Shown here piece after piece: positions 1 through 14,143 of a stretch of DNA of 64,000 nucleotides (positions are counted from its first letter, which is position 1; each line of letters begins with the position of its first letter). The stretch spans positions 620,001 through 684,000 of the forward strand of contig JADFUC010001469.1 in the NCBI GenBank assembly GCA_019722365.1, read 5' to 3'. Below the pieces are notes generated by a model. The model had not been told where the DNA came from, ran no database searches, and saw only the letters and a list, made by a program, of their open reading frames with translations. A program made the position numbers and the translations under genes. The stretch comes from Lithospermum erythrorhizon. Its lineage: Eukaryota > Streptophyta > Magnoliopsida > Boraginales > Boraginaceae.

Positions 1-319
1 AGTCCCTAAGGGACCTAACTCTACCATGTGGTCATTGAGTTCAAGATACTAAACTGGCCAATCAACCTATGTCAAAGTTTAGATTTTTGACACGAAATGA
101 ATTTCTCTTAATCGACAAACATTTCGTATCTATATCCGGCAGGATTAAATTCCGAGGAATTTCTCTCTCTCCCAACTTCACAATGCCCTCGCTCAACAAT
201 ATCACAACATAGTGAAATCAACATCAATACGCTTAGTCCTATCATGGAAAATGTGATTTTTACACAATTGAACAGCGTGATTGACTATCGAAAACACAAC
301 TACACGCTTCACAAGAAAA

Positions 320-1263
320 TCAATTTCTGCATAATAAAGCCCTAAGCCAAATAGCTTCTTTAAAAAGCTTGCAGCCTACATACCTCGTATCCGTAGTGTA
401 TAAACAACAATTGGATTTAATAATGTTCATGCCTAGAATTTTCTTAGCATCACCTAAATCTTTCATATCAAAATTATCACAAAGACATTTTTGCACATGC
501 TCAATAGACTTCAAACACGGACTAACAATCAACATGTCATCCACATAAAGCAAAAGAAATACAGGCACAGAGTCTATATTCTTAAAGTACAGGCAATGAT
601 CAGAAGAGCTTCTTTTAAACTTCAAAGACTGCATGCAATTGTCAAATTTAATATCTCCATCGCTTGGTGGATTGCTTTTAAACCATACAAGCCTTTTTTA
701 ACAAACACACATTATCAGGCAATTTAGGGTCCACAAAGCCCTCGGGTTGATGCATATAAATATTTTTGTCAAGATCACCATGTAGGAAAGCAGTAGTAAC
801 ATCCATTTATTTTAATTCCCAATTAAAATGAGCAACTAAAGCAAGCATGATTCTAACAGTAGTAAACTTAACCACAGGAGCAAAAATTTCAGCATAATCT
901 ATTCCCTCCTTTTGAGTAAATCCCTAGCAACGTTTAGCCTTAAATATAACCTTATTAGTTTCTCATGAACCTTAAACAACCACTTACACTACCACGGAGC
1001 AACTAGGGTTTAGGAATGTTTTCCAAGTCCGTTAATTTCTGTGGATTCCATTTACTATTCATAGCATCAATCCATTCATTGGAATATTTCGACCTTAAAG
1101 CTTCTTTGTAAGTTTTAGGCTCATCACACTCAAGGGATTCAAACACATTAAAAGCAAAAACAGACAAATTACAATCATCTCTATATCTTTCAGGCATTTT
1201 AATGTTTCTTTTACTTTTATCCCTAGTGAGTTGATAAATATCCAAAGCATTAGAATCGTGCAA
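320..1263 (-). pseudogene. Copia reverse transcriptase remnant
   Basis: The minus strand reads from the linker region before RT (EPKTYKEALRSKYSNEWIDAM, 1263-1003), through the [18 protein letters not shown] and TTAFLHGDLDKNIYM blocks (about 930-740), to the YVDDMLIVSP catalytic block (634-320). The reading frame changes between blocks, and in-frame stops occur (for example just before the MDVTTAF block near 810). The fragment ends in the DLGDAKKILGMNI segment that follows the active site in copia RT. It is a decayed transposon gene with no expected function. Confidence 0.9.
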
Positions 1264-1545
1264 AACATTCAGATCGCATCAACATTACTCTCCACCTTAC
1301 TGAGTAACAAGTGATTTCCACCTCATTAGAGTACCTCATCTTTGATTTTACAAGAACTAATTTATGAAATCTCATTTCGTATAGAAGGCTCAAAGGATTA
1401 GTGTTATCAGCAATTGTTCCACCTCATTTCGAGCATCACATTAGGTGAAGCTGGGAGGAGTCAAGCAGAAATTCATTTTCATTAAAAAATAACATCTCTC
1501 TACTTATCACAACTTTCAATCCCAAGTTTAGTCCTTATCCTAAAC

Positions 1546-2878
1546 CTATAACCTTTTATTCCTTCGTGATATCCCCAAGAAAACACATTTCTGGGATCTG
1601 TGCTCCAACTTATCAACTCGATGCACATAGCCAACACAACTAAAACGTCTTAAATTACTTAAATCAAGTGGTTTACCCGTAAACACGGATTTAGGAACTT
1701 TCCCTCCTAAAAGGCATACTCTGGGGACCTTATTAATCAAATAAGCAGCGGTAGTAACAAAGATCCCCTAGAACTTTTGTTATCTCTATTATTGGCTAAG
1801 AGTCTCACTTTCTCTAACAAAGTTCTATTCATCCTTCTCAAATTAACCCATTCTCGCTAGTGGTGTATATGGGGGTGGGAATGTACCTATGTCTCTTAAT
1901 ACCCCTAATTAGCACACAAATCATTCATTTGTTTTTTGCAAAATTCAAGACCATTATCGGGCCCTAAGATGAATTTCTTCCCGCTTTGGTTTTTCAATTA
2001 ACATTTTCCAGCTTTTAAACTTATCAAAATATCGATTAAGCTTCAACAAGAAAACCCAAACTTTTCTAGAATAATCATCAATAATGGAAGAAAATATCGT
2101 TCTCCCATGCTGTCAGAACACTGAGGGTCCCCATACATCAAAGATGCAAATACTCAAGCACATTAGTACACTTAGTCCGATTGCAGTACGAGGAAAACGG
2201 GAACCCACCCTATGTTGCTTTCCTAACACGCATGATTCACGTAAAAGTGGACGGGGACATTTTATCACTACCAGTGACCATCTTTACGCAGGTAATTTCT
2301 TAATCCTTTATTACTCATATTTAATTTAATCTATTGTGCCATAAAACAGATTTACATTCAGTCACAGAGTTTACAGAGGCATAAGCAGGTTCAGCATGAC
2401 AAACATACAGGTTATTTTTCTTTTCAGCCGAAAAAACAACAAGTGACCCCTTCAGAATTTTCATAACCCCCTTACCCCATTTACCCTCCAAACCATCATC
2501 CTCTAGGGATGCACATGAAAGCAAATTATACCGCAAATCAGGAACATGCCTAACATTCTTCAAAGTAAACACAGAACCAGAAGAGAACCTAAGGCATACA
2601 TCTCCTATTCCTAACACATTGCAATTTTTAGAATTTGCCAATCTAATAATAAAGCCATGTTCAACATTTTTATAATTTGGAAAATAGGCTTTTAAAAGAG
2701 TCATACGAAAGTACAAACTGTAGTCTACTAACCGCTGCATTTGCATAAAGAATCGAAATGCAAAGTTCAACAATGCATAATCACAAAGATTACTAGTCAT
2801 AAAAACATCACCCAAATTACCCTCATAGATAGCCAAATTAGCATGCTCATTTCTTTGATTTTTATTAGACTGGGGCAA
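1546..2878 (-). pseudogene. Copia protease/pre-integrase and integrase remnant
   Basis: The open piece at 2878-2321 ends in a GAG-pre-integrase motif (LWHNRLN) after text typical of the copia protease to pre-integrase junction (VRHVPDLRYNLLSCASL). Lower on the minus strand, near 2010-1800, broken pieces resemble the integrase core (a PYTP-like block and a NRTLLEKVR-like block). The piece at 1740-1546 matches the integrase C-terminal zone (LRRFSCVGYVHR, KCVFLG). Stops and frame changes separate all three. The sequence shows the copia order; the exact domain borders are inferred. Confidence 0.8.
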
Positions 2879-3209
2879 CTTAATTAAGTGGCCAATTCAC
2901 ATAATTAAAAACACTTTCTCCCATTAGGACTTAGATTTAGATCTACCCTTTTGGTGTAAGTATTCTTTTAGTATCAGATGCATTATGTCTATTCTTTGGG
3001 AATTAAACCTATTCTCGAGATCTACCCCTCACATGCATAACCTCTCCGGAATTTACTAATTCCAAACTGTTTCCATATCCAATTTTATTATCAAGACCAT
3101 TTACTACAATGTCTAAGGTGACCTCATCCTACTATACTTACAGCGTATTTAACATCACTAAAAGAAGAATCGGGTATAGCATTTAAAAAGAGCAACGGAG
3201 CATAATCAT

Positions 3210-3500
3210 CTATATTCTTCTCGGCCTCGCCAACTTAATATCATAAATAAGTTTAGTAAAAATATCAAAAATTTCTTCTACATCCTTAGAAGTATCCAAT
3301 CTGAACTTAAAGAACTTCTCAAGTAAAAATATTTTAATAGGCAGGGAGGTTTTAGTATATAGACTATTCAGTCTATCCCAAAGAGTTTTAACACACTGTA
3401 ATTCCAACTTTTCTAATAACAGATTCCATAAGTTCAAATAAATACCGCACATGCATTTTCATTCATTTCAAGCTTCTTATCATCCGTTACGGTAAGGATG
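3210..3500 (-). pseudogene. Copia gag (UBN2-type) remnant
   Basis: The minus strand encodes a piece containing LWDRLNSLYTKTS, LLEKFFKFRLD and VEEIFDIFTKLIYDIK, the helical part of copia gag (UBN2/RVT gag type). A further gag-like stretch (KKLEMNENAC) lies just upstream in another frame near 3470. This is the 5' part of the element's coding region, so the missing 5' LTR should lie to the right of about 3.6 kb. Confidence 0.7.
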
Positions 3501-5590
3501 TGTTTCGACTATCGCCTCTTAAAGCATTTTTCGACTAAATACACTTGATTTTTTTGTTTCCACATGCTAAATCGACTTTCCACAAACGGAAATACATCTA
3601 TATCGATTTGCAAGAGTCATATCAACAAATATAATTTGAAGAAATAATATAGCGCAAAACACAAAAAGTGAATTTGAATTTTTTTTTAAGCAATCTAACA
3701 ACAAAAAACCAACCTAATAAAACTCAACAAATATACTAACTTAAATGAAGACGTAATCGAACATGATCCGATTTCAACAACAATAAATAAAAAACTGAAA
3801 TTTAAAAGGGATCAAGCCTCTTTACCAGTGCGAAACTTTACGGAAAAAGTTTCGACCTTACCTACCCCGCACGGGGATTTTTTTTAAGCTCCAAAATAGC
3901 AAAGTCAAATTTGGTCAACACAAAAGTCAACGCAGTCAACACTATGTCAACTTTCAGATCCGGTCAAACCTTGGCCAATTATTATTACTCTAACACCGCC
4001 GCAGATGCGCCAGCCATGCACTGCCCTCAAGACATCTCTGACAACCTCCCCACATCAAGGCGATAATTAGCTGCTGTGCCGAAATGATCAACGTTTACAG
4101 TTGTGGAGAACATCTTGATATTCTTGATTGCTTGGTATTGTAAAAAACATTTTCTTTACTCGAATTAATTAATGCTCGTCTTATCATTCAATACATAACC
4201 TTTTTTCAATTATTTGCCTTAAGGGATCCATATGTTTTCCCATAGATCTTGTTTATAAAGCTAATAAGATCAATGGTTAGTTTTAGGATATATATTCCCA
4301 CCTTAAAAAATTGTAGGAGCTAATTTAAAAACCGAACTATACAACAAGATTTCAGAAAGAATAATACAATATGATACGAAAATTACAATGAAATGTATTA
4401 TAACGAAAACAACAAAAAAAAATCGAGATTACAATGAAATGATTCGAACAAAACGGAACCGGACTGCCACGCCCGACGCTTCCTTAAACGTATTCGACTC
4501 TTCCTAAACGGTGCTTAGGACGCACGAGATGATCAAGCTTTCCAAGATAAAGACTCACCGACGTATTTCCCCACAAGCACGTTTAATCGATCGACGAACC
4601 GCCCCATGAAGCCGATATATCACTCAGAAAAACAAATGCAGAACGGTGCTCTCGGATTCTTGTGTAGCGTGTGCTTTTTCTTCCGATTTCTTGTGTTGTG
4701 GTCAATGGATTGTTCGTAATTATATAGAGACGCCAAACAAAACGCTTTCCTCGCATTAAGTGCACTAAACACCCTTAATGGCCAAACAAAACGTGAGGTA
4801 ACCGCAATTTAATTTGAATGACAAATTAAATTCTCGATTTCAAGCTTTGAAATGCAAACCGAACTCGACCGAGGCAAGTGGCTCAGACGAGCCCTTTCGA
4901 ACCGCAGCGCGACACACGCACTGCTTCACAATTTCAGCTCATTTTCCTGATTCGCACCCCATACGGCTACAGAAGTTTGTATAAGAGTCAATTCATTGGC
5001 TTCAAGCGCCATTGTGAGCCTTACTTATAAACCGTCACTTCCTACACTCTCGCCCAACGCTGTACAACGTGATTTTCCAAACTTTACGGCTTGATCACAT
5101 CTTGCGCAAGCTCATCGACACACAAACGGTGGCGCAAATTTTGGATTCACAACGCTCTAATATTTACTTTATCCAACAAAAAATGTCATGTCATGATAAG
5201 TATATCATCTTTTAACTCAACTCGGGATCCCATTAATAAGGTTCGTTTTAAAGGTCATAAGCATAGAGGTGCTATATTAACACCCAAAAGTAGTGTTATA
5301 ATAATTTAGAAATCCCGTCACACAAATATTTTATATGTTTTAACATATTCACATAACGCGTTTCCTTAAGTAGCATCATGACATTTAAACTCCGCTGTGA
5401 TGATCACGTGGATAATATGAAAATCCAATGTGGTTACAATCTAAAAATTTGCAATATCTAATTAGTCTAAGACCATATAAATTAGTACTTTGTTCGACTT
5501 TGTTATTTTCAATACAAGACAAGTTCTCGTTTAATAATAATAAGTTCACGATCAACTTACATTAGTAGAAGATGCTAAATTTGAAGTGTT
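3501..5590. other. Gene-free stretch, possible leader/LTR of the copia remnant
   Basis: No gene is supported here. If the copia copy at 1-3500 was once complete, its leader and 5' LTR should fall in this stretch, but I found no second copy to align and no convincing tRNA-Met primer site. A 9-bp perfect inverted repeat (CGAAACTTT at 3831-3839, AAAGTTTCG at 3846-3854) and a CCCCG..CGGGG palindrome just beyond it stand out. The short open frames here look like chance. Confidence 0.5.
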
Positions 5591-8500
5591 TATTTGGTGT
5601 TGAAGTATAATATGGACTATGGAGTTACTACGTTTATTTGGAAGGCACACACTGACACACACAAAGAAAATGAAGAAGGAATACATAGGAGTAATATTAT
5701 AATGGTAGGCATAAATGAAAGTAGCAGAAAGCTAAGTCCGAGGAAATATAAGAAGCAGCAACTTTTTCAGTCCTGACATTGATCTTTGGCCTTTTCGTTT
5801 TTGGGTCATTTAATTAAAGTGTATGATACTCTGTGTGTATAAACTACAGTGTGCCGACCGCTTGACCCGCTGTACAACTTCATTAATTATAATCGTGCCT
5901 ACCATAAATAAGCATGAGAGCTGTTAAATTTGGTAACCTATTCAAATTTTATACTTCGTCTCCATTTATTTAATTATTTAGAATAATATTTCTTTCAATC
6001 CATTTTAATTGACATTTAATTTTTTTTAAATTAAACTTTAACCATAAATTATTAATTATTCTTAAAAAATATAAAATCTATATACACTCTGGATTCGTTT
6101 TTAAAATACTTTTTACAATATTAATTTTTTTTTAATAATATAATTAAAGAGTAATTGAATATTAAAAAATTTGTTTCGAGACGTGAGAGCCAATTAAAAT
6201 TGACAATAATAATATTTTATTAAGACAATCACCCATTATATAATTTTCGCTATATAAGCTTATCAATCAATAGAAAAATAATAGTATTAGAGACAACAAA
6301 CTTCAACGCAGTACTAGATTGATAAACGAAAACAATCATTTATAAGTAGTTAAGATAAAATTATAGATGACATTTAAATAGACGAGTGGTACAATATAAT
6401 ATTTATGTCTATTTAATCCAACCTTAAACTAAGCTCCGACAGGAACCTATTATTTCGATCATGAATCTGATCGAGAGATCATCTACTTCATCTTCATCTT
6501 TTCTTTGTGACCTCATGCTCTGTGATAGTGTACATCATGTACATGAAGAGTAGGTGGATGAGTTGTTCGGGAAATCTGGTTAAGTTAAATGGATCATAGT
6601 TATTTCTGGACTTTTCGTATGTGTAGTATTGTTGTAAACTTGTAATGTTGTGACTTGTGCACTTGTGCAGTTGTGCTAGATTGAATCTTTCGGAGTGGTC
6701 CATTAGCCCAGTTTGGGTTTCAGGCCTCTTGGAAGTTGGAATTAAGCTATTTGGCCTGCCGGACTGAAACAGACCTCCTGCTTCGAGTCCGTTTGACCAC
6801 TACCATGGTCCGAACTCCAAAGTCCACACTTCTGTGCCGGTACCTGAAAGTGAGTCTGACTAATCAAAAAATAGGCCCATTAATTCTTCAATATGACACT
6901 TGTCCAACATCGACACCTGTTCCAAACAAACAATAATTTTCTCATACTCTTTCTCGAGCATGACATTTGAGAATCTCCAAATCATGATTTTGTATATTAT
7001 TACAGTACAGTCTTTGTAATTTAAATTCAAGTTCACTGGTCTAACCGAAGGACAAACAATATTTTCATTTGGACTTAATTTGATCCATCTATCAAAAAAA
7101 AAGATATAGGTGGTCTTTAGATGTGAAACGTAATGTATTAAGCCATGAACTGAAATCACATGCACGATTTCGAATGTGGTGGAAATCGCTCACATTATTT
7201 TCCAAAAATATAGAAAATAATGACCAAAGACATGTAATTCACCCAGATACCTTCTGTAAGAGGCCAAGCTCAAATTCTCTAGTTAATTATATTTTACCTA
7301 ATTTATAAACGCGATTTACCTAAAAAAATTTATCGCTAATTAAAAAAAAATACTCCTTGAATCTAGAGTATCAAAATATTGACTACCAGTACTTCAGTCT
7401 TCAGGCTACAGCCCCTAGATCTTCTGATATAATTAATAGTTACGAAGCAATATTTATTTCATCTTTATAATCAACTAATCAAGATGTAAAGCACAAGTTA
7501 AACACATGATGAACAAGTGAAACACATGAACAACAAGTGAAACACATGATCACATGACTCTTGAGAGTGCAAATTGAGTGGAGTACGTATGCCCCATTGA
7601 AATTATAGTAGGTAGGATATTTAAATTAGGAAGCATCATTATTGAGTCCTAGTGCTCCTTTGGGAGGACACATGCAGCATGATGACCCAATCAAATTCCC
7701 AAAGTCAACAAAAATTGGAAGTTAATAATTGCTTATGATGTTCAATGCCAACCAATAATGTTACTTAAAAGGTAATATTGCTTCATCGCCAATGAAATAA
7801 TGTCAAGACTTGCACATGGTGGCTCCATCACAAATCAGTGCATTTGTTTAATCTCTCTATCAAATGCTAGATGGATTACAAATGACAATACGTTAGGGGT
7901 TGTCAAATTAAGTAAATTCTTGAATTTGTTAAAGACTCAATTTTCATGATAGAAATTAATGGTCTAAAACAAAACATCCTCAAATACATACTGAGATGGC
8001 GATGCGTTAGTTATGTCGATTGAAAGGAACAAAGAGTATGACATCTTATTAGCTACCAAATGATGGGTGCTTGCTTGATGCTACACTTTGTACCTTTGAT
8101 CATATAATGCTAGCTACCAACTTAACTAAAGGGATTATTTGATCAGTTATTATACTTAGTTAGTGTCAGGTCGGCTTTGGATTATTGGAGCTTATATATT
8201 ATCTCATCTTCTTTCACAAACATACGCGACATCTTAACATCTAATCTTATCGTTAGATGTATATTAGAATACGATATTAATCATTTCAATATTATTGTGT
8301 CATGTATGAATATAAAATTATCAAATATAATAGTTAGACTAGTGTCATGTCTATTTGGCAATAAATTTGAAAAGCATTGAAGTATAAATTGAATTCTTGA
8401 AAAAGAATGCCGCTTCAGTTAAAAGTGTATGTCGACCAATATTTTTAATCAATTTCAATACAAGAATTATTTTTGTTCAAGTTGTGATTATTTTTACTCC

Positions 8501-9574
8501 TATGAAGTACCATTTTGTCCCGGACAAACTGTGTACGATTTTTGTCTGGTACGATATTCCTGAAGTACACAAGGCTACGGCATGTTTGTAAGTCTCCATA
8601 GCAGCAAGGGTCATGTAGTTCCTTTTGCATACCAAACTTTGTTCAACTCATTGTGTAATGCAACAAGTTACAATTGTTAGGGAAAAGCTACAAAGCAACA
8701 ATTGGTAGTTACAACTCACAATCTTTTTTATCCATATATTTTTGATTTCGTCGAATTAATCCTAACCTCTAAGATGTCACCTCAAGAATTCTAAATCATG
8801 TGAATCGTGAACTTGAGGGTCTCACATTCCTATTTATACACTTTTACACGTGAATAATTGACATATTGATTGATCTACATACTCAACACCATCAATAAGT
8901 TTGAGCTCTCACACCATAACATAAAGCAAGACATCAACGATTAATCTAAACATGAAACATCCCATGAAGCTAACATATCATAAATGAAAGATAAATTTTC
9001 ACTTCCAACTCATTTTATTACATAACTCGAACTTGTATAACCTTAATTTTGATGAAGTTGTCGTCACCCTCCTCAAAACTATGAGCTTTGCTAAGTACTC
9101 AACATTACCTACAAGTACATACAGCTATACAAAAGCATAATGTACTTTCTTCAAATCTTGTTCAGTAGAAGTTGAATCTTTCACTTGACTTCAACTCAAC
9201 AAACCTCTCACTTCATATTCAGACAAACTGGAATAATTCTAGTTATAGTACTATTTCTCTTTTGCTTTTTCTCAAAGATTTCTCAGCCAATAACACTAAA
9301 AACTTCCCACTTTTTTGTTAATATCTGATCTCAAATTTTATGATTTTTTTTTTCAATTTTTATGTCCAAATTATTCAATAATATAAGCATACTAACATAC
9401 CCATCAGAGGGTATGCAGATAATCTTACATTATCTGCCACTTTTTATTCAAGAAAGTCAGAAACATACTGTAAAAATCAATTTTTTATTGAATTTGTAAA
9501 AGTTAAGTTTGTAGTTTAGATTGTTGAAATATGTGTTAGTTGAAATGAAAGATTGAATTTTTATAGTGGAAAGA
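5591..9574. other. AT-rich intergenic region, no gene seen
   Basis: This region is AT-rich with only short chance open frames and no recognisable exon, tRNA or transposon protein. A small direct duplication (AACAAGTGAAACACATGA, near 7511-7550) was noted. The last few hundred bases should hold the promoter and 5' UTR of the GT14 gene that starts at 9575. Confidence 0.6.
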
Positions 9575-12500
9575 ATGAAGAGAAGGCAGAATTCTGGGAA
9601 ATATGATCCAAGATGGAGAAGGAAGAAGCTTTTTGTGGTGATTTTGTTGGGTTTTTGTGTAGGAGCTTTAGTGTTTATGGAGATGCAATATAGTGGAATC
9701 AGGCCTTTGAGTTTGATAGCTCCACCAATCATTCAAAAGCCCAAAATTGCATTCTTGTTCATAGCTAGGAATAGGCTCCCTCTTGAAGATGTTTGGGATG
9801 CATTCTTTCAGGTAGTTTTAGATTTATTTGTGGTCGACAATTTTTGCACTCCACCTGTTGATAACGATACTCTACTTTTAGTGTAAAAGTGAATTTGAAA
9901 TAACAAAGTGATGGATGGAGTGTTATTATCAAAATTTGGAAAACCATTAGCCTTATTTATGTATATGCACTTTGGCTATGAAATGGTTGTACCATGTATC
10001 TTCCTTTTGTAGTTATAGTTTGATTAATTGCTAAATAATTTTGAAACCTATAGTACTGTTATGACTATTACTAAATCCTGCTTTGTTTGAATTACATGTT
10101 TTCAGACGGCAGTAATGTGTTGAAGATTATAGCTGGTCATGTAACCCTTAGCTGATCAATGATATTCTAAAGCTTAGTAGTACGCATCATAGTTATGTTT
10201 GTGAAAGGGGTAAATGTGATATTAACATAATGTATTATGAGTTCTAGGTACTTGGGTCTTGTACCTTAAATGTTCAATCTATGCTAAATGAAACTTCTTG
10301 AACTGCGCTTGCTTCAATAATAAGTTCGTTATACTCCGTATTAGCCAAGATTGTTGTAGGGGTCTCATGGCGAGGGAAAAACTAGATTTTATTCGCTGAC
10401 GTCTGCTTCTGTACCTTTTGAATCTGCTCTCATTGTTTCGTTTCTTTCAATGAAAGGGTTGATTTATCTAGGATGTAGAGTTCAATAATGTACTAATTTA
10501 AGGCTTATCAATGCCCTTAATAGGTTTAAACATTCATAATCATTGTTAACAGAAGTTTATGTTTCTTGTCAGGGTGATAAAGAGAATAAGTTTTCCATTT
10601 ATGTTCACTCGAGACCTGGCTTTCTGTTTAATAAAGCTAGAACGAGATCAATGTATTTTCTAAACCGCCAGGTTAATGAAAGCGTGCAGGTATTCTTCGT
10701 TCTGTGAGATGGTTTTTAGAATTTTGATTGCACTGCTTTAATTCTCGATAACTGAAAAGTGTCACTTCTACTTTTGCATTCCTAAAAGGTCAAGTTTAAC
10801 TTATATTTTCAACTTCTGAACTTGCTTCAACCTCTTCTGCATTCATCAATTGAATGGAGCTTAGGGGATTAGCTATAACAAATATTGCCCCAAAATTTAG
10901 ACTAAGATGATGTTTGCGTGGATTACTATGGCATTGTAAGTATACATACAATACAAATCCTACTGAATGCCTTTGTCCTTATTGCATATGCTAACTTGAA
11001 AGTTAGCTTTTCCTGAAGAAATGAGTCCACACAAATAATGTCTATCTCTTCCTTCATATATGAAGTCATACCTAGCCTTTTGAGCAATTTTCACTATCTT
11101 GCACACATCTAAGAAATTAGATCTTTCAAATAAAAACAGAGGAAGTAATATAGATAATTGTTTTTTTTTTTTTTCCTTTTCAGGTGGATTGGGGTGAAGC
11201 AAGCATGATCCAAGCAGAGCGTATCTTGATTCAAAATGCACTGATGGATCCTTCCAATGAGCGGTTTGTTTTTCTTTCTGACAGGTCTGTTTTGACTTAC
11301 AATTCTCCGTTATTTTTATAGTTTGTATTTCTGAGATTAATATGAGGTGGTTATATATCACCGTTCATCTGTCTTCAACGTGGTGTAAGTGTAACCTTAT
11401 CATTGTTATTTCAGCTGCATACCCTTATATAACTTCAGCTACACTTACAACTATATAATGGCTACATCAAAGAGCTTTGTGGACAGGTTAGCTCAACAAT
11501 CACTTCTTTTTTCCCCAAAAATAAACTATACTTGAATGGAGGGTGTTTGGGTACATCCTAATCAATTTATGAGTATGGGTATTGCAGAAAAAGCCTCAAG
11601 TCCAAGTTATTTCTGCAAATATTTACTTATAAGCTGCAAAAAAGCTGTAGCCAAATAACCTCATAGTCTGATTTCAATTGTCCATGTTCTTCTATCAACG
11701 TACGTTTTAAGCTTTTGCATGATTTAGTGTCCAAGGTGAACGATGATTAATTCATTCCCTCGCTGTTGGAGCAGCTTTGCAGATACAAAACAAGGTCGCT
11801 ACAATCCAAAAATGCATCCTCTAATTCCTGTTGAGTACTGGAGAAAGGGATCACAGGTACTTCTTCACTTAGTCTGACGAGAGCAATAATTCTTCTAAGA
11901 GAAAATAGTTGTAAAGGGGGAAGAGTTGAAGATTGGAAACAAAGAAAGAAAAAACTTCACTTGGTTAGCAGAGATCACCATCTGACTTTTTCCTCTTACC
12001 TATTGTTATTGCAGTGGGTTGTTTTGAACCAAAAGCATGCTGAAATTGTTATGAAGGATGATACCGTGTTTCCTCTGTTTCAAATGCATTGCAAGGTGAG
12101 CACAATACTTACCTGATACATTTGTTTGTACTAGAATGCTGACTGACTAAAAACACATTTAATAACTTTTCAGACAAAGACGCTACCAGAGTTTTGGCGA
12201 GAACACTCTGGTGTAAGTACTCTCTTATCATAGCTAGAATACCTTGAGATTATAGTGTAAAGGCAAATTGTGATATTATTCTGCATCTGCAGCCTGTCGA
12301 TAATTCAAAGGAGCACAATTGTATACCAGATGAACATTATGTTCCAACCTTACTTGCTGTAAGTTAAATGCCTTTAAATTTTCTACTTGCTCGTTGTTCC
12401 TTGGCCTGCTCTCTTGGTCCAATACTCTAAAAACTAAATTATTACCCTTGAAATATTCTGTTTAATAATTATGCCACCCCCAGCAAGATACTGCTTTGTC

Positions 12501-13467
12501 CCTTCAAATTGTTCCACCACTGAATCTGTTCCGGGTGTCTTTTGAGTTATAAAATGATTAGATTGGCTTGGATGGGGAATGTAACTTGGTCAAACACATC
12601 AGACTGATAAGGAACAGAGGAAACTTTGACTTGTTTAAAATTCCGCTTTCTTCTGCAACAATTACTACAATTTGACTACAGTCGCAGACCATTCGTTGAT
12701 GTTATGCACTAATGCTGGAAACTGTGACTAGGATACTTCAAAGAACTTTACATGAGAGGGTTTTACTATTCCTACAATGAAATATGCATTTTTAATAATG
12801 TATGAGATATGATAATGCTTTATCAGTTGTCCACATGATTTCTGTTTTATTAATTCTGACCTTTATTGTTCAATATAGCGAGAACTCCTTGAAGGACAAA
12901 TTGTGAGGAGAACGTTGACTCATACTTCATGGAATGTTCCATCCTCCAAAAGTCGTGAACGAAGAGGTTGGCATCCTGTGACTTACAAGCTAGTTGATGC
13001 TACTCCTGCACTAATTCAATCTATTAAGGTATGCTGGTATGCCTTTATGATTAGACTTCGGTCATGAAGAATTTTATATAATGTTGCATGGCAGTGTTGC
13101 ATTTTTCAGCAGTTGTGGAAGCGTAGAAACTCTGAGCGATCTATATACATGGAAAATCTGAACATCAATGTAAAACCATGCTAAAATGAACTTCACATGC
13201 AGGCAATCGATAATATCAATTTTGAGACTGAGAACAGAAAGGAGTGGTGCACCAGCAAGGGGAGACCTGCCCCATGTTTTCTTTTCGCGAGGAAGTTCAC
13301 TAGACCTGCTGTGCAACGGCTTCTCAATACGGTAAATTCAACTTTCATCGCTTTAACATAATCGCATTCGAATATGAGACGTGTGCCATTGCTGCCTGTG
13401 ATTAATTACCTTGTTTGTACAGTCTGCACTTGGTGTTCTACCTGAAGAAACTGGCCAAGCCTTATAA
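9575..13467 (+). CDS. GT14 family (core-2/I-branching type) glycosyltransferase
   Basis: Eleven exons join in frame to 372 residues: 9575-9811, 10573-10689, 11184-11284, 11415-11486, 11775-11856, 12015-12095, 12174-12212, 12293-12358, 12879-13028, 13203-13331 and 13423-13467, all with GT..AG borders. The ATG at 9575 is chosen over the in-frame GTG at 9566. Residues 1-16 are very basic, followed by one hydrophobic segment (LFVVILLGFCVGALVF), giving a type II membrane anchor as in Golgi enzymes. The rest is the plant Branch (DUF266) domain: IAFLFIARNRLPLEDVWDAF, IYVHSRPGF, VDWGEASMIQAERIL, RFVFLSDSCIPLYNFSYTY, EYWRKGSQWVVLNQKHAE, CIPDEHYVPTLLA. The family is assigned to GT14; the sugar donor and acceptor cannot be told from sequence. 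The C-terminal Cys and Trp pattern is intact and nothing looks broken. Confidence 0.93.
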
Positions 13468-14138
13468 ATAAAGGAGGTCACAAATGGTGCCTTGTAGATG
13501 TATGTACACACTTGTAGAGCAGGATTAACACGCACAAGTATATGATTTTTTTGGCTAAATAAGGAGAGTGATCAGGAGGAGGAGTAGAGGGAAATGACAT
13601 TAGGAGTGTGACAACATGTATATTATTGTGTAAATGTTTGGTAGAATTGAATTTTTCTCCGAGATAAAACTTTGATCATGAATTACATTTTATTTCTCTT
13701 TCTAATAATTGTGAGTATAAGATTGATACAATCGGATTTACATTAAAAATATTTTCGTAATAATTTTTTCTTATAATATATTTAAATTGATCAAAATCGC
13801 AAATGACAATATTAAATAAATTTAATTATAATGTAAGTACTCATCATTTTTTTTTAAAAAAAGTACTCGCCATCATATATGAAAAACATGAATCTTTTAT
13901 TTGTTGGACCGGTTGAAACTTTTTTGGGGGTTACGGTGAGGGATGAGTTTGTTTTTTTTATGTGAAGAGAAAATAAATTGATATATATATTGAATTGTGA
14001 TTGATTTCTATTTATCCTAATAACCTCGAAATAATTAAACTATGAAGTATAATATATTTGTGGTTTTGATATTTTATGTGTAAAAACAAGTGAGGCACTT
14101 ACAAATTATAATTATATAACATGTTAAATCTTGCCAAT
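13468..14138. other. 3' flank of the GT14 gene, no other gene
   Basis: This segment contains the likely 3' UTR of the upstream gene and AT-rich DNA up to the gypsy insertion. I see no exon or repeat of note. Confidence 0.6.
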
Positions 14139-14143
14139 GCAAC

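Larger units (their letters stand above)
1..3500 (-). mobile_element. Degraded Ty1/copia retrotransposon, gag-pol remnant
   Basis: Read on the minus strand from about 3500 down to the left edge, the segment gives copia polyprotein pieces in the correct order. They are a gag-like piece (LWDRLNSLYTKTSL) at 3452-3210, a GAG-pre-integrase end (LWHNRLN) at about 2330, integrase pieces at about 2010-1550, and reverse transcriptase at about 1263-320. The RT shows [39 protein letters not shown] and the catalytic YVDDML motif. Many stops and frameshifts split the pieces, so the copy is dead. RNase H and the 3' LTR would lie left of position 1. The 5' LTR was not located to the right. The order gag-integrase-RT is diagnostic of copia rather than gypsy. 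Confidence 0.9.

Noticed and set aside
6494..8630. Several 60-100-residue frames in the 5.6-9.5 kb region
   Set aside because: No motif, no splice partners, AT-rich chance frames.
9566..9574. Upstream GTG as start of the GT14 gene
   Set aside because: The ATG at 9575 is three codons downstream, and plant nuclear genes rarely use GTG.
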